Shown here: piece after piece, positions 1 to 9,895 of the stretch | How positions within the stretch are numbered: position 1 is the stretch's first letter | Layout of the letters: each line of letters opens with the position of its first letter | From: JBCDJI01 sp964351865 | Lineage (GTDB): Bacteria > Verrucomicrobiota > Verrucomicrobiia > Methylacidiphilales > JBCBYL01 | NCBI GenBank assembly: GCA_964351865.1 | Contig: CAYGPJ010000001.1 | Location: forward strand, 110,940 to 174,939 | Length of the DNA: 64,000 nt | Reading direction: 5' to 3' | Notes under the pieces: generated by a model | Seen by the model: the letters and a program-made list of their open reading frames with translations, nothing else | Told to the model about the DNA's origin: nothing | Databases searched by the model: none | Translations under genes and position numbers: made by a program

Positions 1-1046
1 GCATGGTAACCTAAAACTACTATTTTGGAGACTTGATCGGGTGCCGCCGGCAATAAGCTCTCATCATTTTTTAACAGCACAATTCCCTGACGTGCGGTTT
101 CAAGGGCTACTGCTTCCGTTTCCAAATTTCGAGCAGGTAAACTTTCGTCCTGCTGCTGATGCGCGTTCTCCAGCCAGCCAAAGCGTTCCATCAATACCAG
201 GCGATGACGAACTGCTGCTGTAATCCGCTCCAGTGTAACAGTTCCACTTGCGAGGGCAGCCTGCACTTTTTCCTCTGTCAGGAACTTCGCCCATGGCATT
301 TCTATATCGAGACCGCTATTCAAGGTTTGTATCGAGGAATGCACACTGGTCCAATCCGACATCACAAACCCATCATCAAATGCCCAATCCTCACGCAGCA
401 CTTCATCTATGAGCCATTGATTTTCTGAGCAATACTGTCCATTTAACAGCCCATAAGCGGTCATGACACACGCAGTGTCTCCCTCCGTGACCGCAAGCTC
501 AAAGGGGCGCAGATAGACCTCACGCAAGGTGCGCTCGTCAACGTCAGATGAGATACCATGGCGGTCGTACTCCTGATTATTGACTGCCAAGTGTTTAACC
601 GTCGCCGCAACATTTTTTGACTGTACACCGCGTATGTATGCACTCGCTAATAGCCCAGCCAATTCAGGGTCTTCACCCAAATATTCGAAGTTTCGGCCGC
701 AAAGCGGTGATCTATAAAGATTCACACCCGGTGCCAGCAAGACATGGATTCCTACTGCTCGGCAATCCGTGCCGAGTGCAGCGCCATACTTTTCAGCCAT
801 CTGTTCACTAAATGTGGCAGCCAGTGCAATATTTGCTGGATAGCAGGTCGAGGCTTCGGTCCACCAATGAACCCCCACAGGACCATCTGCAAATTTGAGT
901 GCCGGAATCCCTACTCGCTTGACCCCGTGCACATCTCCCTCACGGTCTTTCACATCAAACGATGCATTACCACCTAGAAAACTGATTTTTTCTTTAAGCG
1001 TAAGGTCATCGAGCAGCTGCCGAATTTTGTCGGAATCTTGGTTCAT
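1..1046 (-). CDS. GH3 family beta-glycosidase (C-terminus cut by window edge)
   Basis: The minus frame from the ATG at 1046 stays open to the window edge, giving about 348 residues of a glycoside hydrolase family 3 enzyme. Visible signatures are the N-terminal TLKEKISFLGG stretch, FADGPVGV near residue 53, KHLAVNNQE (Lys151-His152), and FVMSDW, whose Asp231 is the expected nucleophile. The ARQGIVLLKND segment that opens the second GH3 domain appears just before the edge. There is no signal peptide, so it is probably cytoplasmic and removes terminal sugars from imported oligosaccharides. It lies 35 bp downstream of the GH130 gene and is the last visible gene of the GH10-GH5-GH130-GH3 operon. 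Family assignment is firm; sugar specificity (glucose, xylose or other) cannot be read. Confidence 0.93.
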   Translation of the reverse strand, partial: MNQDSDKIRQLLDDLTLKEKISFLGGNASFDVKDREGDVHGVKRVGIPALKFADGPVGVHWWTEASTCYPANIALAATFSEQMAEKYGAALGTDCRAVGIHVLLAPGVNLYRSPLCGRNFEYLGEDPELAGLLASAYIRGVQSKNVAATVKHLAVNNQEYDRHGISSDVDERTLREVYLRPFELAVTEGDTACVMTAYGLLNGQYCSENQWLIDEVLREDWAFDDGFVMSDWTSVHSSIQTLNSGLDIEMPWAKFLTEEKVQAALASGTVTLERITAAVRHRLVLMERFGWLENAHQQQDESLPARNLETEAVALETARQGIVLLKNDESLLPAAPDQVSKIVVLGYH

Positions 1047-1081
1047 TTTAATGAAGTGTATCTGCGCTGAGGTAGAAAATA

Positions 1082-2275
1082 CTAAAGCTGTCCCATATTT
1101 CCCTGAACCAATTCTCTGCGCTGCTGGGTACAGGCAGCAGAGCTTAACCGATCGGGTGGGGTATTTTTCACGTAATCCAACAAGCGCTCAATGGTCGTTT
1201 GGGCTACATGCGTGCGGGTATCACTACTGGCATAATAAAGAAACACATTGTCCTGTGCATCTCGAGTGGCTCCATTGATGAAAAGCACATTCGAAACATC
1301 CCCGACCCGTTCCGCTCCGAGCGGAGCCATGAAATAACCTCCCGGGCTTGCTATAATTTTGGTGGGATCCTGACGATCTGTCATGAAAGCATAGAGAACA
1401 TAACGTAACCCCGCAGCACATGGACGCACTGCATGTGCGATGTGAATCCATCCCTCCGAAGTTTCCAGCGGAGGGATTCCTGCACCAATCTTTCCTTCTT
1501 TAATCGTATGATATGCTCGCGTATCTAATGTTTCTTCCTTATCTACGACAGCCCCATCCATCGTATCAACAAATGCGTAACCAATACCTCCCTGGCTACC
1601 TGCATTCATGAACCCATCTTGGGGTCGGGTGTAGAGCAAGTATTTGCCTGCCACAAATTCTGGATGCAGCACCACATTACGCTGCTGAGGTGATTGTGTC
1701 ACTAGATCCGGTAAACGCTCCCAGTGGATCAGGTCTTTAGTACGCGCAATGCCTGCCTGTGCCACCGCACCAGAATACTCATCAGCATCTTCCGCACTTT
1801 CTTTTTTGCGCTCCACACAGAATAGCCCATAAATCCAGCCATCTTCATGTCGTATGAGGCGCATATCATACATGTTGGTGCAAGGCTGCCTGTCATCCGG
1901 GATGAAAATCGGCTCGTCAATAAACTCAAAACCGTCAATACCATTATCTGAAACCGCTAGGGCAAAAAATGACTTGCGGTCATAACCTTCCACCCGAGCC
2001 ATTAAATAGTGCTTACCTTCGTGATAAATCGCCCCTGCATTAAAGGCTCCATTGACTCCTAAGCGTTCCTGAAGAAAAGGGTTCTTTGCTTCGTTCAGGT
2101 CATACCGCCAACTGGGTGGAATATGCGCACGCGTCAAGACAGGCTGCTGATACTTCATATAAATACCATTATACCAGTTTGGGTCTTGCAGATTTGGCCT
2201 GGCGATGAAACTTGCGTGTGAAGCTAAGAGCTCTTGCTTAGCTGAATTAAAGTCAAAGTTATCGAATGTTATCAT
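1082..2275 (-). CDS. 4-O-beta-D-mannosyl-D-glucose phosphorylase (GH130_1-like)
   Basis: This 397-residue protein closely resembles the mannosylglucose phosphorylase subfamily of GH130. Those enzymes phosphorolyse beta-1,4-mannosyl-glucose to mannose 1-phosphate and glucose in the cytoplasm. Characteristic segments are PVLTRAHIPPSWRYDLNE near residue 45, NGAFNAGAI, VEGYDRKSFFA near 95, TNMYDMRL with the likely catalytic Asp137, VVLHPEFV, LYTRPQDGF and YYASSDTR. No signal peptide is present. The gene starts 11 bp after the GH5 gene and precedes GH3, so its product acts beside other intracellular glycosidases. It is the first of two GH130 genes in the window; the other (19238-20221) is shorter and belongs to a different subgroup. 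The wording of the motifs makes this subfamily assignment stronger than a generic GH130 call. Confidence 0.93.
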   Translation of the reverse strand: MITFDNFDFNSAKQELLASHASFIARPNLQDPNWYNGIYMKYQQPVLTRAHIPPSWRYDLNEAKNPFLQERLGVNGAFNAGAIYHEGKHYLMARVEGYDRKSFFALAVSDNGIDGFEFIDEPIFIPDDRQPCTNMYDMRLIRHEDGWIYGLFCVERKKESAEDADEYSGAVAQAGIARTKDLIHWERLPDLVTQSPQQRNVVLHPEFVAGKYLLYTRPQDGFMNAGSQGGIGYAFVDTMDGAVVDKEETLDTRAYHTIKEGKIGAGIPPLETSEGWIHIAHAVRPCAAGLRYVLYAFMTDRQDPTKIIASPGGYFMAPLGAERVGDVSNVLFINGATRDAQDNVFLYYASSDTRTHVAQTTIERLLDYVKNTPPDRLSSAACTQQRRELVQGNMGQL

Positions 2276-2286
2276 GATTAATGTTC

Positions 2287-3981
2287 TTAATTAAGGTTGA
2301 GCAAGGATGAGTACCACGCCGACCATCGGTCACCATGTGCCGCGCCCTTTGCCCTATGAACGCATGCTGCATCCTCGGGCGAGAGTGGTGAGAAAATGAT
2401 TTGCCCCTGACCATGCCGATTACGAAGCAATGCGGGATTACCTTCGGCATCCGTCGCCAGCACCTCAGCGGTGGTCGGTGTTAGAACAAACCGGCTGTGC
2501 TGACCATCAGCAGGAAAGACCCATTCTTGTCCACCGAACGAGACCTCTATTTGTAAGTCCATCATGTAATCACTTACGTACGCTCCCAGCATTTTGGCCA
2601 TCTCCGTACCCCAGTTGTTACAGCAGAGTCCATGAATCACTAGTTTTCCGCCATTGGCTACCCAATCCAGTAATTTCTCGAGTTCATCCCGGTGAAGTGT
2701 CTTAGCCGCGCACAAAACCACACCTTCATCGACTGCAGGGACGGCGTCACTACAGACGAACTTGGCTTTTAGTCCTAACTCGCCTACTAAGTTCCAACCC
2801 ACGAGATAGCGTTTTCCTAAAGTGGATTGGGTATTTGTTACCCCGGTAAATTCCCGACCGACAGGCCCAATATGATTGGGGATGTAAAAAGCTAGGTCAT
2901 GGCAGTCAACCTTAGGCAGGGTGTCAGGTGATTTTGCCCAGCCACGCATAGTTTCAATAGCCTCACCTAAGCTCGGCTTCATTTGATAATCCAAGTCGAA
3001 CACTCCTAGATTTCGCTCCTGCTCACAAAGTGCGTAAGGATGTTTCATCGAGCTGATATCATTCAAGCACCACCAAAACAAGCCATTCGACCCCACCTCA
3101 GTCACAGCCGGAAGCACTTCTCTTAAGAAATTTGCGGGCTTTTCCTTCCCGGCGGTAATAAAGGTGCCGAACTCCTGTAGAAACACTGGACCGTAGGCAC
3201 GAGCATAAGCACAGTAGAAGGCAAAAAGACTCCTTGAAAGTGGATCACTTAATCCTCCCATAGGAACACTTGACCAGTTAGGAACCGGATAATTGTGAAT
3301 TGTGTAAAAGTCTGTTCCCGGCTGGTTATTGAATGAAAAAGGTTCGTCTTTGGTAACCTGTCCCATGTCCAAACCACTAGTGATTAGAACGTCACTCAGG
3401 ACACTCCGCACCGAATCGGTGATTTTACTGCACCACAACTCTATTTCTTCTCGGGTAGATACCTTCGCATCATCTAGGCAAGCCAGTTCATTTCCCAAAT
3501 CAACACAAAGCAGTTCATTGCGATAAGGCAGAAGTGCCTCCGCTGCTCGACGTGCAAAAGCCACTCCACGTTCCAACAGAAACGGATCGCTAAAGAAATT
3601 CCGCTCACCTTTCCACTCTGGCCAAAACACACCGCCACTCATCCATCCTATAAAAAGAGAGCACTGGGGCATCAAACCGTACCGCTGGCAATTTTTCAAA
3701 AGCCAGTCTAGTCGTTCAAAATTTAAGTCAGAGTAGTCTCCAGGATGCGGCTCGAAATCCTGCCAACGTAGAAAAAAACGGAAGGCGTTAAACCCTGTAT
3801 CCTGCATCCTTTGAAGGTCACTCTCTATTTCCTCAGAATCCCAGGACTCCCACATTCGCAGGCCTGATTTAGCCGGCCAGTAATTCACTCCGAAAGGAAA
3901 TATACGGTTCCCGTCTTTCTCAAAATACCCGTCGCCATCGAGAGTAACAGGACCACATTCAACAATAGTATTCTGTAACAT
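2287..3981 (-). CDS. GH5-like clan GH-A glycosidase, cytoplasmic
   Basis: This 564-residue protein has a TIM-barrel clan GH-A catalytic domain over roughly residues 25-330. FPFGVNYWPA starts the barrel, DLGNEL carries the probable acid/base Glu165, and FLQEFGTF carries the probable nucleophile Glu270, followed by GLFWWCLND. Residues about 370-564 look like a glutamine-amidotransferase-fold (beta-galactosidase-trimerisation-like) domain, including LLDWVANGGKLVIHG. No signal peptide is seen, so it should act on imported oligosaccharides. A strong ribosome-binding site (AAGGAG, 8 bases before the ATG) supports the start. It lies between the GH10 lipoprotein gene (31 bp upstream) and GH130. GH5 enzymes include beta-mannanases and beta-mannosidases, which fits the GH130 neighbour, but specificity is inferred. 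Confidence 0.8.
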   Translation of the reverse strand: MLQNTIVECGPVTLDGDGYFEKDGNRIFPFGVNYWPAKSGLRMWESWDSEEIESDLQRMQDTGFNAFRFFLRWQDFEPHPGDYSDLNFERLDWLLKNCQRYGLMPQCSLFIGWMSGGVFWPEWKGERNFFSDPFLLERGVAFARRAAEALLPYRNELLCVDLGNELACLDDAKVSTREEIELWCSKITDSVRSVLSDVLITSGLDMGQVTKDEPFSFNNQPGTDFYTIHNYPVPNWSSVPMGGLSDPLSRSLFAFYCAYARAYGPVFLQEFGTFITAGKEKPANFLREVLPAVTEVGSNGLFWWCLNDISSMKHPYALCEQERNLGVFDLDYQMKPSLGEAIETMRGWAKSPDTLPKVDCHDLAFYIPNHIGPVGREFTGVTNTQSTLGKRYLVGWNLVGELGLKAKFVCSDAVPAVDEGVVLCAAKTLHRDELEKLLDWVANGGKLVIHGLCCNNWGTEMAKMLGAYVSDYMMDLQIEVSFGGQEWVFPADGQHSRFVLTPTTAEVLATDAEGNPALLRNRHGQGQIIFSPLSPEDAACVHRAKGAAHGDRWSAWYSSLLNLN

Positions 3982-4012
3982 TTTAGAAACTCCTTAATTT
4001 TTTAAATGATAC

Positions 4013-5992
4013 CTAAAGCTGAATCTCGATGACGCTACCTGAGGATGTCAGACTCAACCTCTTTTCAACAACCTGTCCCTCATGCTCAATCGTAATCAGG
4101 TAGTCCCCCAGAAAACCGCGCTCAAAGGCAACACCGGACGCATTGGTTTCGAGTGATTCATCTGTCCAAAACGTCTCAAAAAGTAATTCGCGATACACCT
4201 CACCGGCTGGTTTAATTTCCAGATCAGCATTCCAAAGGCCTGATAAATCTTTAGCTCGCCAATGCGCCGCATCCGTAAACCCCCATTGAATAAACTGTGT
4301 CACCGAAGGGTGACTGAAGACAATAATCATGAAATCGCGTAAATAATCCGCATGTAGCTCTTGATCATCGCCGGGCATGTCAAACTCGCTGATCTGAATG
4401 TCTTTACCCGTCTTTGCCAGACGCTCAAGCGTCTCGTAGGCATGCACTGGTGAAGTTAAGGAAATTCCGTAGTGCGCCTGAACCCCAAGCGCATCAAGTG
4501 GCACGTCATTGGCATCAAACAACTCAGAAAGGCGAATCAGATTATCAATCTTAGCACCTGCTTCTAATTTGGCTGCCTCGTTGAGCACCAGGATCGCATC
4601 CGGGTCGAGCTCTCTAGTTTTGCGATACCAGTCAAACATAACCTCTTCACCTAATACCCGCATGATGTCATTGTTGTTGAATGGCTCGTTCACCACATCA
4701 TAAGACTCAATGCCCATCCCTGCCAGTCTAGAGACCTGTTCGGTAACACGCTCCTCACATTCAAGCCTCAAAGCATCAGGATCATCTCGTAACTCATAAA
4801 TTCGGCGTGGGGTAAAATCCCATCCCTGAGCCGTGCCCCATCGATGAAAACTCGGCCAGATAATACAATGCGCTTTGACCTTCATCCCTGCAGATTGCAG
4901 TTGCTTTATCGTCTCCACAGCACGCTCGCGCTTGCTCTCCCATGAACCCCATTTCAAGAGTTGACCAGGAACTCCGTAATTAAAGTTACTGTAAAGGATT
5001 TCACGGAAACGTTGACCTCGTTCATCATCATTCAGAAAAAGGGCATCCGCTACATCCGCTCCCCAATAAAAAGCATGCTTCTGCATTTTTACATGAACCT
5101 TGGCACCCCCAACCGGATTCCCCCCCGAATCAACCACACTGACTTTCAGATCGGCTTTACGATGTTTTTCAATCCGCGCCAGCGCCTCTGAACGCCAGAC
5201 CGCATCAGCTGCACGCCCCTCATAAGTGAATTTTGTTCGTGGTAGCAATTCAATTTCAAATTCAGGTCCGAAATTGAGCAGTTGCACCTCTGCTATTTCA
5301 GCGATCTGTTCAATCTCCCCTAGCGCAAAATTCAACTGCACCGGTCCGATTGAACGAGTGGCACGAATAGGCAGTAAATACTGGACCCATGTCGAACTAG
5401 CCGTGAAGTCTCGGAAAAATACTTTATGATATGTCTTTTCCTCTTCGATGGTAAGCCCTACGCGAACTTCTCCAGTCTCCAGAGAACTGCTCTTTGCCCG
5501 CAACCAAAAACTCGCAAACAGAACATCATCTTTCTCGATAGCATCCAATCCGCGAACCTGTAGTTGAATATCCCAACTGTTCTGGCCAGGTTCATGAATT
5601 GCCACTTTGTGAAATTGTGGAAATTTACCTTCAGCATCTTTAACTGATTCGTGCGATGCCCGCGACACCTGGCCAGCAAGAGTAAACTGATCTGAATGAC
5701 TCGGCCCAACCACAACCTTTCCCCCTTCAGGAATTTGTGCCATTTCGATAGGACTAACGGATCCAAACTCGTCTTTAGCAGCAGAAAGTTTATCCATGTC
5801 CGCTTTCTGGACGGCAGTTTGAGTATCCTGCACCGCGGTTGAATCATTTTCTAATGAAAGCGATATACCAAGCTTCTCAGGTTTTACTTCTGTCTCGATA
5901 TTTTGGCTCGTTGTTTGCTCCGCCTGACAGCCCGCTAAAAAGAAAGGCAACAATACGACAGGGAAGAGAGTTATTTTTTTAAGAAATTCCAT
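4013..5992 (-). CDS. GH10 endo-beta-1,4-xylanase, lipoprotein
   Basis: The protein begins with MEFLKK, a hydrophobic stretch and the lipobox LAGC, so it should be exported and lipid-anchored. The ATG at 5992 is chosen because it gives a textbook lipoprotein signal; an in-frame start at 6022 adds ten residues. Residues about 85-245 form a beta-sandwich module resembling CBM4/9-type domains. The GH10 barrel starts near residue 280, with DVVNEP (acid/base near Glu436) and ISEFDMP (nucleophile near Glu536). GH10 enzymes cut beta-1,4-xylan and related backbones by a retaining mechanism. It is the first gene of the operon ending in GH3. Upstream is a 700-bp gap with an inverted repeat at 6106-6141 that may regulate it. 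Confidence 0.93.
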   Translation of the reverse strand: MEFLKKITLFPVVLLPFFLAGCQAEQTTSQNIETEVKPEKLGISLSLENDSTAVQDTQTAVQKADMDKLSAAKDEFGSVSPIEMAQIPEGGKVVVGPSHSDQFTLAGQVSRASHESVKDAEGKFPQFHKVAIHEPGQNSWDIQLQVRGLDAIEKDDVLFASFWLRAKSSSLETGEVRVGLTIEEEKTYHKVFFRDFTASSTWVQYLLPIRATRSIGPVQLNFALGEIEQIAEIAEVQLLNFGPEFEIELLPRTKFTYEGRAADAVWRSEALARIEKHRKADLKVSVVDSGGNPVGGAKVHVKMQKHAFYWGADVADALFLNDDERGQRFREILYSNFNYGVPGQLLKWGSWESKRERAVETIKQLQSAGMKVKAHCIIWPSFHRWGTAQGWDFTPRRIYELRDDPDALRLECEERVTEQVSRLAGMGIESYDVVNEPFNNNDIMRVLGEEVMFDWYRKTRELDPDAILVLNEAAKLEAGAKIDNLIRLSELFDANDVPLDALGVQAHYGISLTSPVHAYETLERLAKTGKDIQISEFDMPGDDQELHADYLRDFMIIVFSHPSVTQFIQWGFTDAAHWRAKDLSGLWNADLEIKPAGEVYRELLFETFWTDESLETNASGVAFERGFLGDYLITIEHEGQVVEKRLSLTSSGSVIEIQL

Positions 5993-6022
5993 ATTTTTTT
6001 GCACGATCTGTAATTCAGTCAT

Positions 6023-6727
6023 TAATAGTTTTTAAAGCACTCTTATCATCAACCTTATTGAATTTTTAACAAACACCCATGTAACCTTATGTTAAAGTTG
6101 AAAATTAGTGATCGATTCAAACTTGGGGAACTCGATCACTAGCCTATTTGTCGATCAGCTGAAACAAAGCTTCACCAAGGCGAATCTAATGCCCCTTGGT
6201 AGCTGCCAGTGATTATAATAGTGGTGCGGCCCCAGTAATTCGAAGTATTTTTAGATGTCGATTAAGCTCACGGATAACTTTATAACTGTCAGCAAAAGTG
6301 TCAGTAGAAACAGGCTTTTACCTAGTAGAACTTAGTACCGGCAAAGTAGTTGCCAACCTGTAAAATAGGGGTACAGTAACCACAACACATAGGCAAATCA
6401 GCCCGATCCCTACCTCCGGAGCCTTCATCCGAGCCGCATAAACACTAGGCTCAAATTCCTCAGACATCAAAAAATACATCAACTGCCAGCAAATTTTTAG
6501 CTTAAATAGACTAGCTACTACTTTGCATGTAGTTTCCAAAGAAAACATGTTTTCCCTTAACCCTGCAATTATGGAGAATCATTTGAGCGCTGAGGAAGAG
6601 ATTTGTATTCGTAGAAAAATTTCACAGACCCGCTACCGAATATCACTTGCGGTTAGATCGATACTTGAATAAGAAACTGCCCCCACCTTGTGTGTCAAAC
6701 CCGTTGTTTTAGAGAGCTTAAGTGTAT
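6023..6727. other. Intergenic gap upstream of the GH10 operon
   Basis: About 700 bp separate the 1055-residue lipoprotein gene from the GH10 gene. The stretch is AT-rich and holds an inverted repeat (6106-6141). A 76-codon minus-strand reading frame (6318-6548) has one hydrophobic segment but no recognisable domain. I see no tRNA and no convincing gene. The length and the inverted repeat suggest this is where the promoter of the GH10-GH5-GH130-GH3 operon lies. Confidence 0.5.
6106..6141. promoter_or_regulatory. Inverted repeat upstream of GH10 operon, possible operator
   Basis: Two perfect 10-bp arms, TAGTGATCGA (6106-6115) and TCGATCACTA (6132-6141), are separated by 16 bp. They sit about 115 bp upstream of the GH10 start. 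The ten bases GTGATCGATT recur at 9841-9850, near the start of the 1055-residue lipoprotein gene. No T-tract follows on either strand, so an intrinsic terminator is unlikely. An operator role is inference. Confidence 0.35.
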
Positions 6728-9700
6728 TTATTTTTGGGAAAGCGTTACAGGCTGCCCCTTGATAAGAACGATCTTAATTTTCTTCTGGTCGGCATTTACC
6801 GGTCCAGTAGTCCCGGCGATGTCAAGCTGCCCTGAAGATAACGCTTTTGCAAGATCTGCCTTATGCAGCGTTACCTCCATGGTCTTGGTGCTCATGAGTT
6901 GCGTGTTGGAATCGTTCCACATGGCCATGAGGTTCGCTACCTGACCATCGGGGGTCTTGAATGTCAGCAGTCCTTCCTGGCTCTCCACGTTGCCGATAAA
7001 GAGCGCGTTATTGGCGCGGTAGACATACTGGGTATTGATCTGCGGGACTTTCGGATTGGTAGCCGTCTCAATCGATCCTCGGTCTGTGGCATACTGATCC
7101 ACATAGTCGCGGAAAAAGGACAGGCAATGTACGATCGGCTTGGCCAGCGATTGGTATCCGTCGAACACATACATTCCAAAGCGGGCTTCATAGAGCCTTC
7201 TCCTTTCCGGGAAGTCTTTTTGCCAGTGATAATCCTTAAAGGTCGATGGCAGTTCATCGTCATTCAACCGCCACTTCATCGCGCCACTATAGCCCTTGGC
7301 GTAGCCATGCAGATACATCAGCAATTCAGCCGTGGCGGAGGAATCTACTGATAAATATTCGTCGCCGTAAACAACACCAGAACTATAACCAAACTCACCA
7401 ATCGTCACCGGCTTGTCAGGCCATATTTCACGCAGCTTGTCCTGAATCTTCGTATACAGCATGACCTCTTCATCGTTCTTGGCCTGGAAGTATGAATGCT
7501 GGCTCAGGAAGTCGAGATCCTCATTAAACGGCAATGCTACGTAGCCTCGGTTGTAACCGACCGTCAGGATCTGTTCGGGTGCCAATTCGCGAATACGTTT
7601 CGCCTGCGGCGCATACCAGTCGTTAAAGGTCTTGTCCAACGCGTCCAGAAATGGAAAGAGCGATGCGTCCACATCCTGCAGCGAACTCGGGTAGTTTTGC
7701 AGCAAAGTCCGATCCTTGGGCGAGTAAACCTTGTCGATCTGGCCACGCCAAATACTTTCAGAACTATACAAATCGCGAACCTCTTGCTTGTCTTCGAGCC
7801 AAGGGGCGATCTTTGGATAGCCACCCTGCCCTTTCTTATGACTCTGCGTTTGTTTTTCGACTGTGCCCGTATCAATCTGATCTTGGTAGCGCTCACTCGG
7901 GCGCAACTTCAATAACGCACTCGGCTTGCCTTTGATTCGCACTCCGCCGATTTCGCCAATCTGTGGTTCATTCTGCACATCATATCCAAAGACAGCCGGA
8001 TCTCCTTTAAAGGCATTGACCACCCGTTCGAGGCGTTCCATGACTAGAGTGTCGGTCTCGTCGTAGGAGTGCGTCACAATCTGCATCAGCATTTGAATAC
8101 CATAGGTGCGGCACAGTTCTTTGAACTTGGCATTCATCTCCGGAATTTCGTTCATCGGATCCTGATTAAAAACACGAATCGTATTAATCCCCGCCGCCTG
8201 CATCTTGCGGAAATCATCTTCGATGCGCAGCAAGTCTTCCTGCGAAAATTCTTTCTTTGACCAGAACCCGAAACTACGACTGTTCATGGGGTAGATATAA
8301 TTCGAACCAATCAGGAAAAAGTCGTTGCCCTGCGCATCCACCAAGGTTTGACCTGATTCACTGGGCTGCACGAACCCGATCTGCTTAGACTTTCTCTGCT
8401 TAATGTCCGAAAGTTCAAATTTTGGTTTCATCGTTTGGACCGTGCCATCCTTAAAATGGCTCAGCACTTCTGAGAGTAACGTTGCAAACGCCGGGTCGGC
8501 ATACACCTGCATGTCAGGCATATTAAAGAAGGCCCAATTCGAATCCTGATAAGCGCCAGCCGTATTAATCACGGCTCCCCCCGCCCATCCGAGCGAATCT
8601 TCATAGGGGCCATACGCTTCCAATAGCGGGATAAAAAAACCATCTTCGGGAGCAGGCAACCCCACCGCTGAGACGCCACTGTATTGTGTATCGATCATCA
8701 CCGGTGTTTCAAACGGCGATTTTTCGAATCGCTTCACGTGATGCACATTGTTGACGTCAAACACGTCGTAGTCCGCGTAGGGGTAAAGCGAAAGGATTCT
8801 GAAATTCCCGCCTAGATCACCCCACGGAAAATCACCCGGCTTGAGCGCATTACTCATCGCCAGTTCATCCATCCAAATCCAGTATTTATCATCCTTCATG
8901 CCGGCATGCTTGAACTCCTGCCCGATCCCAAAGGATTGTATATTACCTAAATCTAAAGCCGTGCCCTGCCGCGCGTCGTTCCCCTTCAAATACTGAAAAT
9001 CGCTAGCCATGTTGACAACCAGCGCCCACTCCTTGGCGACCGGAATTTTGCGCCACCAGACCGAACCATCCCGCTCCGTCACCTCCAGGTATGCCCCTCG
9101 TCCATGGCAGTGCCCTTTCACCATCAGACTAAACATCGTGGTTCCCTGCGGCACCTCTTCCGGACGGAGTTCGCGGACGTAGTAGTCATACCAGTCGCGT
9201 GCATCCAACACCAGCATCACTCCGCTCCCTTGGGAGCCCTGATTTTTCTTGATCGCCGTTTCGGTTTCCTGAGTGAAGGCTACGCGGCGGTAGTTCTGTA
9301 CATCTTCGTCCCCGCCTACGGGTGTAAAAGGAACACTCTGTAGCTTATCCTTGGCGACGGCACCGGTCAGCCATTCGCCTTCCAACTGATAGGTGGCCTC
9401 CGACCATGGCTTTCCTCCCAAAAAGATCACATCTCCGCCTGCCGCCATGTATCGCTGTATCGGATCAAACAATTTTGCCGGCAACCTGCGCGCGTTCAGC
9501 AACATTAAGCACTCATGTGCAATCTGCTCCGTTAATAGATCATTCACCGTGAGACGGTCTACCTTACCCAGCACATGCCCGATAGAATCTATCCATGATA
9601 AATCGCCAAATTCCAGAACCGCGATTGAATGCTTTGAAGATTTTTTTACATCCCCTTTCGGCTTGCTCGCTTCTTTTGTCTCAACAGCGGGCTCCGTATT

Positions 9701-9895
9701 CTCTTGGGTATCCACTACAGGTTTCGCTCGTTCGATTTTGAACGTCGTCGGGCCACATCCGGTTAAGGTCAAAACAGATGTGAAAAAAATGACCTGCCAG
9801 CACGCGTTGTAATTAAATAATGTCATCATAATAAGGAGCCGTGATCGATTGTGTATTGTTTTACCCTTTAAATTCATAACTGCCCATTTAATCAT
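6728..9895 (-). CDS. Large lipoprotein with clan GH-A (GH5/GH2-like) catalytic domain
   Basis: This 1055-residue protein has a basic N-region, a hydrophobic segment and a lipobox LTGC at residues 44-47, so it should be a lipoprotein. Starts at 9895, 9877 and 9829 are possible. The 9895 start overlaps the upstream esterase gene by 8 bp, and the first two keep the basic residues of the signal. Residues about 90-200 resemble a glutamine-amidotransferase-like fold (MAAGGDVIFLGG), and about 230-480 look like beta-sandwich, probably glycan-binding, modules. From about 520 a TIM barrel begins with FFLIGSNYIYPMNSR. DVQNEP gives a likely acid/base Glu643 and IGEFGYSSG a likely nucleophile Glu834. It is coupled to two esterase genes, suggesting action on a deacetylated glycan. 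Exact GH family and substrate are unknown. Confidence 0.75.
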   Translation of the reverse strand: MIKWAVMNLKGKTIHNRSRLLIMMTLFNYNACWQVIFFTSVLTLTGCGPTTFKIERAKPVVDTQENTEPAVETKEASKPKGDVKKSSKHSIAVLEFGDLSWIDSIGHVLGKVDRLTVNDLLTEQIAHECLMLLNARRLPAKLFDPIQRYMAAGGDVIFLGGKPWSEATYQLEGEWLTGAVAKDKLQSVPFTPVGGDEDVQNYRRVAFTQETETAIKKNQGSQGSGVMLVLDARDWYDYYVRELRPEEVPQGTTMFSLMVKGHCHGRGAYLEVTERDGSVWWRKIPVAKEWALVVNMASDFQYLKGNDARQGTALDLGNIQSFGIGQEFKHAGMKDDKYWIWMDELAMSNALKPGDFPWGDLGGNFRILSLYPYADYDVFDVNNVHHVKRFEKSPFETPVMIDTQYSGVSAVGLPAPEDGFFIPLLEAYGPYEDSLGWAGGAVINTAGAYQDSNWAFFNMPDMQVYADPAFATLLSEVLSHFKDGTVQTMKPKFELSDIKQRKSKQIGFVQPSESGQTLVDAQGNDFFLIGSNYIYPMNSRSFGFWSKKEFSQEDLLRIEDDFRKMQAAGINTIRVFNQDPMNEIPEMNAKFKELCRTYGIQMLMQIVTHSYDETDTLVMERLERVVNAFKGDPAVFGYDVQNEPQIGEIGGVRIKGKPSALLKLRPSERYQDQIDTGTVEKQTQSHKKGQGGYPKIAPWLEDKQEVRDLYSSESIWRGQIDKVYSPKDRTLLQNYPSSLQDVDASLFPFLDALDKTFNDWYAPQAKRIRELAPEQILTVGYNRGYVALPFNEDLDFLSQHSYFQAKNDEEVMLYTKIQDKLREIWPDKPVTIGEFGYSSGVVYGDEYLSVDSSATAELLMYLHGYAKGYSGAMKWRLNDDELPSTFKDYHWQKDFPERRRLYEARFGMYVFDGYQSLAKPIVHCLSFFRDYVDQYATDRGSIETATNPKVPQINTQYVYRANNALFIGNVESQEGLLTFKTPDGQVANLMAMWNDSNTQLMSTKTMEVTLHKADLAKALSSGQLDIAGTTGPVNADQKKIKIVLIKGQPVTLSQK

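Noticed and set aside
6318..6548. 76-codon minus-strand frame with a hydrophobic segment in the gap before GH10
   Set aside because: No recognisable domain, no ribosome-binding site, and the gap is better explained as regulatory sequence.
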